A stretch of 64,000 nt of DNA from a virus. Positions 52,773 through 60,568 of this stretch are shown here, piece after piece (position 1 is the first letter of the stretch; each line of letters opens with the position of its first letter). The stretch spans positions 62,001 through 126,000 of IMG/VR virus record IMGVR_UViG_3300009008_000009, one strand, 5' to 3'. The notes under the pieces are model-generated. The model saw nothing but the letters and a program-made list of their open reading frames with translations, made no database searches and was not told the origin of the DNA. The position numbers and the translations under genes are program-made.

Positions 52773-53626
52773 TATGCGATCACCCCGGAAACCCCAGACA
52801 GTACCGATTGCATGTTCGGGTGGAAGCTGAAGGACCGGATGATGGTGTAAGGCAGTCGGGTTTGTCCCATACCAATAGCACCCGCCCGGCTGTAAGCGTA
52901 ATTCCGTTTGACCCGTCCCACCATCTGCAACCACTGTGTATAAAGAGCTTGTGCCATCGTCAGGTACTTCTGGCTCCTGTCGATAGCAAAACTAATCTCG
53001 TCGTTATAGTTAAGCGTGTTCGCCACCTCCAGCAGCCCACGCTGGTGCAGAGCGTAAAATACAGCCCCGTCTACAAGCAGCCCCGGCCACGGCATGTTTC
53101 CAATGCTCCAAGTGTAATCACTTGGTGGCGTGTGGTTGATAAAGTTCAGCGAACGTGTGATTGCATCGTAGAGTTGTCCATCTTCCCACTTGTATTTCTC
53201 TGGGTCATCGATCTGGTATAGCGCCGGTATGCGGTCCGACACCGACTGCCGTACGAGGTCGATGTAGTACTGCGCGGTGGGAGCACTTCGAATCTGAAAC
53301 GTCCCAGTGATCTGAACTGTGTCGCCAGTCGCACTGGGATAATTGCCAGACATGGTTATGTTATAAGTACCATCGTCCAACCACGAAGAACTGGCAAGGA
53401 AGGTGATGTGAAATAGCCCTGTTTCCTCACCATGCTTGGTAAAGGGTACGAGGAGGTTAGCGTCCGGGACAGTAACGTCAGTCCCCCCAGTCGTCGCCAT
53501 CGAGAACTGAGGGGACAGAACGTTTATCGCCGTTCCACCTGAAGTGAAGGTGCAGAAAAGCTCGACATGTTCTCCGTTAGAATTTACGGAGACAACACCC
53601 GATCCAATTTCCTGAACAACGGACAC
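52772..53626 (-). CDS. Head-completion protein with N-terminal Ig-like domain
   Basis: 284 residues. Residues 1-115 are a beta sandwich (VSVNSNGEHVELFCTF; LFHITFLASSSWLDDGTYNITMSG; TVQITGTFQIRS). The rest is helical with IDLVRQSVSDRIPALYQID, LYDAITRSLNFINHTPP and FAIDRSQKYLTMAQALYTQWLQ, reminiscent of head-tail connector proteins that stack under the portal. It is placed three bases after the upstream gene in the capsid-to-neck series. Assignment is by fold impression and order. Confidence 0.45.
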   Translation of the reverse strand: MSVVQEIGSGVVSVNSNGEHVELFCTFTSGGTAINVLSPQFSMATTGGTDVTVPDANLLVPFTKHGEETGLFHITFLASSSWLDDGTYNITMSGNYPSATGDTVQITGTFQIRSAPTAQYYIDLVRQSVSDRIPALYQIDDPEKYKWEDGQLYDAITRSLNFINHTPPSDYTWSIGNMPWPGLLVDGAVFYALHQRGLLEVANTLNYNDEISFAIDRSQKYLTMAQALYTQWLQMVGRVKRNYAYSRAGAIGMGQTRLPYTIIRSFSFHPNMQSVLSGVSGVIA

Positions 53627-53629
53627 ACC

Positions 53630-54136
53630 TTACTCCTCCATGTAGTCTTTGATAGCTTGCACGATCTCAGGGCTCTTCTTCATACGTGCAAGTGCGTGGT
53701 CACGGTCGTCAAACCGCCAGTTACCCTTCCCGTTTGGTTTGGGAAGAGTCAAACGCCCTGATTCAGCCTCGCTGACGATCTCAAGGGTAACGGCAGTGTC
53801 AAAGAGAACAGCGTTCGGATCGGCCTCTTGGTCTTCCTCAGCCTCATCTTCGACCTCATCCTCTTCTGCGTCAGCTTCTGGTTCCGGAGTTGGTTCCGGT
53901 TCCACTGGCTTTGGTTTCGGCGTGGCCTTCGGAGGTGCAGGTGGATCAACAAGATCTACCCATCCCATACGAATGGCGTTCGACAGGGAAACAGCGGCAT
54001 CCACTGCATCCTTTCCGTACTGTGCCACCAAGTCGTACTGACCCCCCGGCGTCAAGGTGATCCCCAACTCCGGTATAAAAAGGTTGCCTACTTCTTTGTT
54101 GGCTACCTTCCCGGGGTTTATCATGTACCGCTTCAT
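53630..54136 (-). CDS. Head-associated protein with acidic Pro/Glu linker
   Basis: 168 residues: a folded start (FIPELGITLTPGGQYDLVAQYG, DAVDAAVSLSNAIRMGWV), a linker with PKPKPVEPEPTPEPEADAEEDE, then a small C-terminal unit ending WRFDDRDHALARMKKSPEIVQAIKDYMEE. Two small domains on a long acidic tether are typical of capsid-bound or assembly accessory proteins. Function unknown. It sits between capsid-proximal genes with strong coupling. Confidence 0.5.
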   Translation of the reverse strand: MKRYMINPGKVANKEVGNLFIPELGITLTPGGQYDLVAQYGKDAVDAAVSLSNAIRMGWVDLVDPPAPPKATPKPKPVEPEPTPEPEADAEEDEVEDEAEEDQEADPNAVLFDTAVTLEIVSEAESGRLTLPKPNGKGNWRFDDRDHALARMKKSPEIVQAIKDYMEE

Positions 54137-54141
54137 AGCTA

Positions 54142-54945
54142 CTACCTCCCGAGAGTGGATGAGCCGCGACCACTCTGTGTGGTACGGCGCTGCGCGAGCT
54201 TGTTTTTCTTCAGCTTGTCGTTACGCTCTTCTTCCTTGCGCAGGTCTTCTGCGAGCTTGTCGTCATACTCATTTGGCTCGTCTTCAAACCGGTCTCCCGG
54301 CTTGTGCTTCTCAACCAGCGGCTTCACAATCGCGCCTTCTGGTAATGGATCATCGAGACTTTCAATCTCAACCAGCAGCGATAGATTGTTGTTCGTGCTC
54401 GTCTTCTTCATCGCACGAACAAGACCAACTGACTTGTTGATTTCCCGTGCTTCGAACAGTTGAAGTAGGTCAATCTTTTCACCGGGCTGAAGTGCCAGTC
54501 CCTCCCCGTCCTGCCCGGCAGATCGAAGGTCAGGGATAATCAAAAGGCCCCCAGAGGTGTTCGCCACGAAACGAACACGTGGTCGTTTGGACCCCGCAAG
54601 CGCTGCAGGATCAGCGGCGTCGTCGCCAAGTCCCGGCATCAAGTAGTCGACCGGGATTTCGACCGGGTTGGGGATGTTGTCAAGTTTCACATGTGCGAAC
54701 CCCTTCTCGAGGTGCACTCGGTAAATCTTACCCTTCATCCCACGGAAGGCTTCGGACTTCTCATCACCACCCAGAACAACAATGTCATCACCATCGTTCA
54801 AGCTGGTCGGTACTGTGGTCGCTGCCAAGCGATCCTCGGTTTTGGAAGCGGAAGTCTCCACGCTTTCCACGGCCTCATCCGTCGTTTCAACGGTCTGAGT
54901 CTGATCGTCTTTACCCTGCAATGGCCTATCTCCTTTTGAACGCAT
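54142..54945 (-). CDS. Head-associated protein with KOW/SH3-like segment
   Basis: Up to 267 residues from ATG 54945. That ATG lies just behind the terminator hairpin without a ribosome site, whereas TTG 54921 has AAAGGAG eight bases ahead, so the true start may be there (259 residues). A disordered acidic start leads to FRGMKGKIYRVHLEKGFAHVKLDNIPNPVEIPVDYL, an SH3/KOW-like barrel, then a beta region with LIIPDLRS and a very charged helical C-terminus (KLAEDLRKEEERNDKLKKNKLAQRR). It is the first gene after the capsid gene. Function unknown. Confidence 0.55.
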   Translation of the reverse strand: MRSKGDRPLQGKDDQTQTVETTDEAVESVETSASKTEDRLAATTVPTSLNDGDDIVVLGGDEKSEAFRGMKGKIYRVHLEKGFAHVKLDNIPNPVEIPVDYLMPGLGDDAADPAALAGSKRPRVRFVANTSGGLLIIPDLRSAGQDGEGLALQPGEKIDLLQLFEAREINKSVGLVRAMKKTSTNNNLSLLVEIESLDDPLPEGAIVKPLVEKHKPGDRFEDEPNEYDDKLAEDLRKEEERNDKLKKNKLAQRRTTQSGRGSSTLGR

Positions 54946-54951
54946 TATGAG

Positions 54952-54992
54952 AAAAAGTGGGTCGGGCCTGCGTTCAACAACCCGACCCACTT
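54952..54992 (-). terminator. Rho-independent terminator behind the capsid gene
   Basis: Perfect 12-base inverted repeat: AAGTGGGTCGGG (54955-54966) against CCCGACCCACTT (54981-54992), 14-base loop, followed on the minus strand by a run of five T. It stands between the capsid stop (55027) and the next gene. It should end most transcripts, so that capsid mRNA exceeds downstream mRNA, with read-through feeding the neck and tail genes. Confidence 0.85.
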
Positions 54993-55026
54993 AACTGAGT
55001 TCACAATGGAACCAATACCAGCCTGC

Positions 55027-55983
55027 TTACGCAGTGCTGTCGAAGGTACCCTTGTTGACACCACGGGCGTTGATGATCGCCATGCCAAGATACTCGTACC
55101 CGGTGAAGCCGAGCAGGAGGTTGTCAGGATCATCAGCCGGGATGGCTTCGAAGTCCTTACGGATCGGCATCCATGCCAGCCATTCCGGCCCAGCAGTCGG
55201 ATAGAACGTACCAGCGGTGAGCTGGTCGCTGATCCAGAGCTTCGCGCCCCAGATGGAACCGATGTAACCGGTCTGGCGAACTTCCTGACGTGCCACTTCG
55301 TCGAGATCAAGATAGCTCCAGCGGCGAATGCCCTGAATACCGTATGCGGTCATCAGAACGTTCTCGACCACCAGACGGTTGGCCTCAATCGGAGTGAACG
55401 CCATTGCCAGCGCGTCCTTCGTGAGCTTCGTGGCTACGGATGTCGCCGTGTAGTAGGTGCTGTATGCGCTTTCGAAGAGCCCGAACATGTAGAGGTCTTC
55501 GCGGAGCATCATGGACTGTTCCAGACGATCCTTGGTGCGCTTCATCACCTGATACAGACGACTGTAGAGTTCCGAGTACGGAATCTTCGGACGTGCCACA
55601 ATCTCAAACGGTTCCAGCGTTACGCGGTCGACTTCGATCTCGATGAATCGAGTGGTACCGTTGTGGCCAATGATGGCTGCCGTGAACTCTTCGACATCGC
55701 TGTCGTAGATCATTGGCATTCCATCCGCCCACGGTTCAACCACGGCGAACTTACGTCCAATACCCTCATAGTCCAACTTCTGACGGACCGGGCTGGACAG
55801 GTTTGCGGCGATCTTTGCCAGACCTGCTGAGGTCGACATGGCCGCTCGAAGGGTCTGCTCCTTCTTCGCAATCTTCTGCAGTGTGGCTTCACGGGACATG
55901 TGGCCTCCGCGAGCTGGCTGCTGAATGTTGCGAGTCGTACGGGAGGCAGCACCCTTGTTCTGCTTGTTCAGCTTATCGAACAC
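55027..55983 (-). CDS. Major capsid protein (HK97-fold)
   Basis: 318 residues. A basic N-arm (about 1-60) is followed by FAVVEPWADGMPMIYDSD, a long helix with RTKDRLEQSMMLREDLYMFGLFESA, and a C-terminal part with LWISDQLTAGTFYPTAGPEWLAWMPIR and GYEYLGMAIINARGV. This matches the layout of HK97-type major capsid proteins in phages with short N-arms and no large scaffold fused. Position supports it: after scaffold-like and decoration-like genes and before a strong terminator. RBS GGGAGG precedes the start. It contains no long inserted domain. Confidence 0.78.
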   Translation of the reverse strand: MFDKLNKQNKGAASRTTRNIQQPARGGHMSREATLQKIAKKEQTLRAAMSTSAGLAKIAANLSSPVRQKLDYEGIGRKFAVVEPWADGMPMIYDSDVEEFTAAIIGHNGTTRFIEIEVDRVTLEPFEIVARPKIPYSELYSRLYQVMKRTKDRLEQSMMLREDLYMFGLFESAYSTYYTATSVATKLTKDALAMAFTPIEANRLVVENVLMTAYGIQGIRRWSYLDLDEVARQEVRQTGYIGSIWGAKLWISDQLTAGTFYPTAGPEWLAWMPIRKDFEAIPADDPDNLLLGFTGYEYLGMAIINARGVNKGTFDSTA

Positions 55984-55998
55984 GGTGAATTACCTCCC

Positions 55999-56457
55999 TC
56001 AGTAGAACAGTACCGTCAGGTACGTGGTACCGACCTCGAGGACAGTGCCTCGTACGATACCCGAACCCGGGTCTGTTAGTGTCCATTTGCCAGTGGCCGC
56101 AACGTACAATGGGGAACCAACCGCCCACGAATCACCTGCCGTGTAGGGAAGTGCGTCCGCGTAGGTTGTCTGTGCAGAACTCGTCGTACCTGACGTGAAC
56201 TGACAGATGAGTGTTCCGGAGTAGAACGTTGCCTTGTGAGTTGCTGCAGTCCTCCCGGCGAAGTCGCGAAGCTTGGAGTTCGCGAAAATGCCGACGTAGG
56301 CGCTCGGTGTACCGGTGGAAAGGTCGCTGGTGCAAAGGTCCAGCGTGCCGCCAGTGGTCATCTTGGCGGGGGAACCACCGTAATACTCGGTTACGCCCGA
56401 GGAGACAGTGAACTCACCATTTTTCAGGCCACCGATTTCAAGTGCTCGTCCCAGCAT
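55999..56457 (-). CDS. Capsid decoration-like protein
   Basis: 152 residues, beta-rich and low in charge, with many Thr, Gly and Tyr (FTVSSGVTEYYGGSPAKM; WTLTDPGSGIVRGTVLEVGTTYLTVLFY). The closing residues form strands typical of small capsid-stabilising proteins of the head decoration type. It directly precedes the major capsid gene in the order scaffold, decoration, capsid. Sequence likeness to a named family is weak. Confidence 0.55.
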   Translation of the reverse strand: MLGRALEIGGLKNGEFTVSSGVTEYYGGSPAKMTTGGTLDLCTSDLSTGTPSAYVGIFANSKLRDFAGRTAATHKATFYSGTLICQFTSGTTSSAQTTYADALPYTAGDSWAVGSPLYVAATGKWTLTDPGSGIVRGTVLEVGTTYLTVLFY

Positions 56458-56504
56458 CGGTGTGAGTCTCCGTTACAAGTGAAAGTTAAACTCTCTGCTG
56501 CCGA

Positions 56505-58628
56505 TCAGTCGAAGAATTCTGGGCTGTCCAGTGAGCAGTCGTCTGGCTGGCTGCCTCTGAACGTTGATTCCCGAGCCCTCAGGCCCCGATTTGCCTGTTC
56601 CTTGTTGGCCCGGCTGACCATACGCGACTGTCGCCTGTGCTCGCCATCAGTTGCTCGAGCTCCGCTGTAGTTCGGCGCGTTGTCAACCATGTTCTTCGCA
56701 TTCTTGAAAGTAGTCTCGTCCATCTCGACTAGTGCCTTGAGCTCGGCAGCTTTCTTGCTCGGATGAATTAGACCTTTACGTAGCTGAGTGGCAACAACCT
56801 TCTCAGCTTCAAGTTTTCTCAGTTTCGAGTCCTTGACCTTACCTTCCTTCTCAAGGTCGCTCACCTTGGAGGAAAGCCCGGCCAGCTTGCGCTTGGACTC
56901 AGTGGTACCGGCTTTGCCGCGTTTCTTCGGTGCGGCGGTCCCGTTGCCGTTCTGACGTGACTGATGGAGACGACCGAGACGACGAAGTCGAGCTGCGCGT
57001 GACTTCTTTTCGTCATCGTCATCTTCCTTCTTGCCGTCGTCCTTCTTGGCATCCTCGTCATCTGCTGCCTTACGCTTCTGCGGTGTTGGCAGCTTTCCAT
57101 TGGTCGCTGACTTGGATGCTTCCCGGGTTGGGCGGGTGCCGTAGATTGCGTATACACCGTCGCCGTCAAACACACGGAATCCAGCTTCTTCCAGTTTGGC
57201 AGTGATGCCATTGACGATGTCGTTGGAAACCTCTCCACGTTTTTCATCGTCGTACTCACCCCACTGCGCCAGCACCCCAGTGACGTCAATGCCGTACGAC
57301 GCAGCTTCCGCCATGATCACAGATGTGAACTCTGGGGTATCGTGAAGCGATGACATCAGGTACGTGGTCGGTTCCGCACCCTCAGGTGGCATACCTGAAT
57401 CGTCCCATTCCCAGTCCGCAGTTGCGATCTTCGGTTTCGGATGGCGAACTGCGCTCACGCGACGTTCCTTCTTCAACCCCATCACCGGATTATCGTTGAC
57501 GTCGTCCGTGCCCTTCTGGAGCTTCGCTTCATCGTCAGCGGCGTGCGGGGGATCAGACTTACCAAGATCGGAACCGTCGGCCTTGCCTTCTTGCGCGTTC
57601 GTGGGCTCGGCGTCCTTGTTCTTACCACCTAGGTCGCCCTCTTGACCAGCGTCCGGCTTGGCGTCTGTGTTTCCACCACCAAGTGGGCCGTCCTGAGTGT
57701 CTTCCGGCTTGTCAGCGGCCTGCCGCTTACGCAACTTCAGCGGCTTTTTCGATGCCTTCTTGCCGTCATCGTCATCATCGTCATCATCGTCATCATCATC
57801 AGACGCGGCTGTAGTTTCATCCCAGTCATCGTCGTCGGTGAAGTTGAAGTCATCGTCGCTGCGCGTTTCATCTGCGGCTTTCTTAGACGCGGTCAGTGCA
57901 TTCTTAATGTCGTCGTCGGTAAGCCCAGCGCCATGCATTCCTGTGCTCCAAATCCAGATGAGTGATGGGTCGTTGTCATCGTATTCAACCCAGCCACCCT
58001 TGACACCAATCTCACGAAGTCGCTTCTTGATCTCCGACTTCGACGTCAGAGTCGTGTTGTACCCGTTGGCACTTGCCATTCTACGGACCTTCATCTTGCT
58101 GCTCCTCGACGTGGCATGGCCTCCATCGGCCTGCGCAGTGAATGGAAGAGAATTTTCACTAATATCCGATATATCGATGCCAAGCTGAGAAGCGGCTTCC
58201 TGCCTCGCTTCGTCGTATGTATAACCTTGGCCCATCAGTTCTGTTATCTTGTTAATGACTTCGGCAGCGTCCGCGCTGGTCTTCCTCCCATTGGCGGCGT
58301 CAGCGTCAATCACATCTTCATCAATATCATCGTCTTCGCTTGCCCCATCTGGGGTTGGACCACCTGTATCTTCTGAGTCCTCGCGGAATTCATCGATGGC
58401 GTTTTCAACGTCTGGTGGGGCTTCGCCAATGGTCGGGAGCTTTTCAATCCCTGTGCGAAGAATGGACTCACCAAGAGACGCTACCTTGTGCCGGTTAGCA
58501 GCGGAGGTGTCTTTGGCGTCGATGGAGGAGTCGATGGCGGTAACGTGGTCACGGAGCTTATTGGCAACGGATGCCTTCCGTGGTCCCTTCACCAACTTGT
58601 CTGCAACTAAGTCAAAAACGTCCTGCAT
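56505..58628 (-). CDS. Scaffold / prohead core-like protein (charged, multi-domain)
   Basis: 707 residues, extremely charged. The C-terminal 120 residues have a scaffold-type pattern (KDSKLRKLEAEKVVATQLRKG, KKAAELKALVEMDETTFKNAKNMV). Before that lie acidic low-complexity blocks (a run of 12 Asp near residue 285), a domain around 195-250 with RLREIGVKGGWVEYDD and an acidic domain with VTGVLAQWGEYDDEKRG. Basic-basic-x-Ala junctions recur (RRMASANG, SKKAADET, RKRQAADK, KRKAADDE), like those in the giant protein. It is likely the inner core around which the shell forms, cut by the protease during maturation. A TATCATT element lies 33 bases upstream of the start. Confidence 0.6.
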   Translation of the reverse strand: MQDVFDLVADKLVKGPRKASVANKLRDHVTAIDSSIDAKDTSAANRHKVASLGESILRTGIEKLPTIGEAPPDVENAIDEFREDSEDTGGPTPDGASEDDDIDEDVIDADAANGRKTSADAAEVINKITELMGQGYTYDEARQEAASQLGIDISDISENSLPFTAQADGGHATSRSSKMKVRRMASANGYNTTLTSKSEIKKRLREIGVKGGWVEYDDNDPSLIWIWSTGMHGAGLTDDDIKNALTASKKAADETRSDDDFNFTDDDDWDETTAASDDDDDDDDDDDDGKKASKKPLKLRKRQAADKPEDTQDGPLGGGNTDAKPDAGQEGDLGGKNKDAEPTNAQEGKADGSDLGKSDPPHAADDEAKLQKGTDDVNDNPVMGLKKERRVSAVRHPKPKIATADWEWDDSGMPPEGAEPTTYLMSSLHDTPEFTSVIMAEAASYGIDVTGVLAQWGEYDDEKRGEVSNDIVNGITAKLEEAGFRVFDGDGVYAIYGTRPTREASKSATNGKLPTPQKRKAADDEDAKKDDGKKEDDDDEKKSRAARLRRLGRLHQSRQNGNGTAAPKKRGKAGTTESKRKLAGLSSKVSDLEKEGKVKDSKLRKLEAEKVVATQLRKGLIHPSKKAAELKALVEMDETTFKNAKNMVDNAPNYSGARATDGEHRRQSRMVSRANKEQANRGLRARESTFRGSQPDDCSLDSPEFFD

Positions 58629-58660
58629 GAGAACAGCTCCTCTCTGTGGTCCTCTAACTC

Positions 58661-58670
58661 AATGATAGGA
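58661..58670 (-). promoter_or_regulatory. Putative phage late promoter element before the scaffold gene
   Basis: Minus-strand ATCCTATCATT core, 33 bases upstream of ATG 58628 in a 117-base gap. CTCAAT-cctatc-ATTGAG forms an inverted repeat over the site. It shares TATCATT with 2834, 42933 and 61523 and lacks a -35 hexamer at 17-base spacing. Confidence 0.55.
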
Positions 58671-58745
58671 TTGAGCTACGGTCATGAGGACTCAGATGAA
58701 GAGCTGCATCTTACTTCAAGTGGAGATGTAGTTATTGAATATCTC

Positions 58746-58997
58746 TTACTCTACAAGTACAACCATAAGGTCGCGTTCGTTGAAGTCGGACTTCAACAAC
58801 TCCAAGAACTGCGGATCGGATGGGTCATCAATATGTGCCGTGGCAACAAAGCCAGACGTCCCACGCCGGTTGTACAGAATATCGTACCCGTCACTTGAAT
58901 GGAACCTGACCACGTAGTCGGGTTCTATCCCATCAATCGTAATCGAGTCAGCGGTCCGGTCATCCTCGGACTTGAGTACTGCACATACCCTCTGCAT
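58746..58997 (-). CDS. Small unknown protein
   Basis: 83 residues from ATG 58997, which has GAGGGG three bases ahead; longer reading from 59090 would overlap the upstream gene by 130 bases. Strand-rich with DYVVRFHSSDGYDILYNRRGTSG and a charged helical end. Family not recognised. It lies just before the late promoter of the scaffold gene, so it ends the preceding operon. Confidence 0.5.
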   Translation of the reverse strand: MQRVCAVLKSEDDRTADSITIDGIEPDYVVRFHSSDGYDILYNRRGTSGFVATAHIDDPSDPQFLELLKSDFNERDLMVVLVE

Positions 58998-59256
58998 AGG
59001 CCCCTCGTTGCTGCGTAGTGAATAGTTGGTCTGTGACCACCTTAACATCATCTTCCTGAAACGGCTGAGGGTACACTCCCTCACCGTCAAATTGAATCCA
59101 TAGTAAAGTCACTGACCTCTTTCGAATCCGAATCTTCTTTGAGTCCACAACAAAGCCCTCGGCCCCGTTTCGAACTTCGAAGCTCACCCCACTATCAGTC
59201 ACCGATCTTCGGTTACCGACCCGGGATTGAAATTGTACTCGGTCTCCGTCAGCCAT
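58960..59256 (-). CDS. Small beta-rich protein, possible SH3-like
   Basis: 98 residues: GDRVQFQSRVGNRRSV, VSFEVRNGAEGFVVDSKK and SVTLLWIQFDGEGVYPQPFQEDDVKVV read as a strand barrel of SH3/KOW type. It overlaps the next gene by 38 bases and the upstream gene by one. Function not recognised; a nucleic acid-binding factor is possible. Confidence 0.5.
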   Translation of the reverse strand: MADGDRVQFQSRVGNRRSVTDSGVSFEVRNGAEGFVVDSKKIRIRKRSVTLLWIQFDGEGVYPQPFQEDDVKVVTDQLFTTQQRGAYAEGMCSTQVRG

Positions 59257-60044
59257 TATATGAGATCTCGGCGTTTAAGTGCCTCGTTGACCTTCCTACC
59301 AATGTACTCTTTCATCTTCTGTTCCCAACACTCCTTGAGGCTGGCTGGCCCGGGGAAGGCGTAGGGCGTAGGCTTTGCGTCACACCAGTAACGCCACGCA
59401 GTGCGTCGGCGCTCGCTGTCGGACGGTTCGCGGTGCTGCATCCCGTGAGCTTCATGAGTCGGGTCGTTACGAATACGCCAGTACTCGTCCTTGATATCGG
59501 TGTAAGCCTTCTGCTGCGCAGCGTTCGGTATCGGATGGTCCTTCCGCCACTTGTTCTCCAGTCGACTCCAAGCCCGGACAGCCACCAACGCGGTCTCCAT
59601 CGGCCACCCCTTCTCATCCATCACACGCTGGACCCGCTTTACCTCCTGTGGGTTAACGTACGCACGCTTGGCCAGCGTCCAACGATCTTGATCTTCTGGG
59701 GCAAGGGCGAGGGAATGGTTCTCGTAACATTCACAACCAACAACCATCAGTATGTTGCATTTGTCATGCTGAATGTAGTAGTGGTTTTTAATACGTGCGC
59801 CGCAGAGCTGGCATGCTTCTTCACCAATCCCAAATCGGGTGCTTACGGGCTTGTACCCCTTGGGAATCTTCCAGCAGATGGTTGGAGGATCACCTACACT
59901 CATATAGAAGCTGCATGGTGTCCATTCCGATGAGGACGTGTTGAGCTCGGAGAAAGTATCGCCCTGTCGACGTTGATACGCCGATCCCTGCTTCTTCTTA
60001 ACGCCCGGTATTGTTAGCTGTTGTCCTGTGTCTATCAATTCCAT
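59256..60044 (-). CDS. Zinc-ribbon protein of unknown function
   Basis: 262 residues. The centre holds a zinc ribbon: FGIGEEACQLCGARIKNHYYI, then NILMVVGCECYENH, giving two Cys pairs about 25 residues apart (four ligands). The rest is helical and basic/aromatic (LENKWRKDHPIPNAAQQ; RTAWRYWCDAKPTP). It may bind nucleic acid or act in gene regulation. A good sigma-70 promoter (TTGACT, 17 bases, TATCAT) stands 33 bases ahead of ATG 60044, so it can be expressed apart from the late genes. Confidence 0.55.
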   Translation of the reverse strand: MELIDTGQQLTIPGVKKKQGSAYQRRQGDTFSELNTSSSEWTPCSFYMSVGDPPTICWKIPKGYKPVSTRFGIGEEACQLCGARIKNHYYIQHDKCNILMVVGCECYENHSLALAPEDQDRWTLAKRAYVNPQEVKRVQRVMDEKGWPMETALVAVRAWSRLENKWRKDHPIPNAAQQKAYTDIKDEYWRIRNDPTHEAHGMQHREPSDSERRRTAWRYWCDAKPTPYAFPGPASLKECWEQKMKEYIGRKVNEALKRRDLI

Positions 60045-60077
60045 CTCACCAATCCTCGTCTAACTACGCACAGGTAC

Positions 60078-60106
60078 ATGATAACAATAACTTATACAGG
60101 AGTCAA
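60078..60106 (-). promoter_or_regulatory. Sigma-70-type promoter
   Basis: Minus strand: TTGACT (60106-60101), exactly 17 bases, then TATCAT (60083-60078), 33 bases upstream of ATG 60044. This is close to the host consensus TTGACA-17-TATAAT and lies in the 58-base gap behind the zinc-finger gene. It would let host polymerase transcribe the zinc-ribbon gene early. Confidence 0.7.
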
Positions 60107-60369
60107 GACTTATCCGAGTCCGGGGGTTCTCTCCACCTCTTCCCGGTTCGGTAGTCTCGCCCCACCTCTTCCTCGGCGATCATTCGAATCTTTCCGTGCG
60201 GATAAACCATAGTTGACGACCGGTTTACCCGTTGGATATGATTAATAACCTGTTGAATGTGGGCTTCATGACGTTCAGCTGGGTGTCGGCCTTCACACAC
60301 CTTTCGATGGGATACGGTACCAAACCCGTGAGTTTGCATCCCGCAAAATAGGCACTTGAACGCTGTCAT
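60103..60369 (-). CDS. Small C2H2-like zinc-finger protein
   Basis: 88 residues from ATG 60369 (GAGAGGGAG site). It begins with a zinc finger: FKCLFCGMQTHGFGTVSHRKVCEGRH, with Cys, Cys and late His/Cys/His ligands. The remainder is helical and basic (HIQQVINHIQRVNRSS; GRDYRTGKRWREPP). Likely a small DNA- or RNA-binding regulator. Family not recognised. It lies upstream of the sigma-70-type promoter. Confidence 0.6.
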   Translation of the reverse strand: MTAFKCLFCGMQTHGFGTVSHRKVCEGRHPAERHEAHIQQVINHIQRVNRSSTMVYPHGKIRMIAEEEVGRDYRTGKRWREPPDSDKS

Positions 60370-60408
60370 CTCCCTCTCCAATCTGCTCCGGTAATACAAC
60401 ATCTACAG

Positions 60409-60558
60409 CTACTCAAACTGTACGACGGTCTCTTTTGGTTGGACGTAGGATGTGTGCGTAACCTCTGCGGATGTTGCACACTGTACAATAACAAAGATAC
60501 CGACTGCGACTACGAGTACCAAGAACCCCTTACCACCATTCGACCAGTGGATCTTCAT
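60409..60558 (-). CDS. Small membrane protein
   Basis: 49 residues from ATG 60558 (GAGGAG site), overlapping the protease gene end by 11 bases in the order of translation. A basic start (MKIHWSNGGK) is followed by a 17-residue hydrophobic helix (FLVLVVAVGIFVIVQC) and a polar tail outside. The residues before Cys are not a proper lipobox. It could be a small spanin- or superinfection-type membrane protein; function unknown. Confidence 0.6.
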   Translation of the reverse strand: MKIHWSNGGKGFLVLVVAVGIFVIVQCATSAEVTHTSYVQPKETVVQFE

Positions 60559-60568
60559 GTTGATCTCC

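Noticed and set aside
54946-54990. Extended N-terminus of the gene behind the capsid
   Set aside because: It would run through the terminator hairpin arms; the residues are an artefact of reading the stem-loop.
55006-55830. Plus-strand open frame of 274 codons
   Set aside because: Antisense to the capsid gene, with no ribosome site; the capsid frame is clearly coding.
60409-60558. Rz1-type spanin lipoprotein
   Set aside because: The residues before Cys (IVQ) do not form a lipobox and no partner spanin gene is adjacent; kept only as a small membrane protein.
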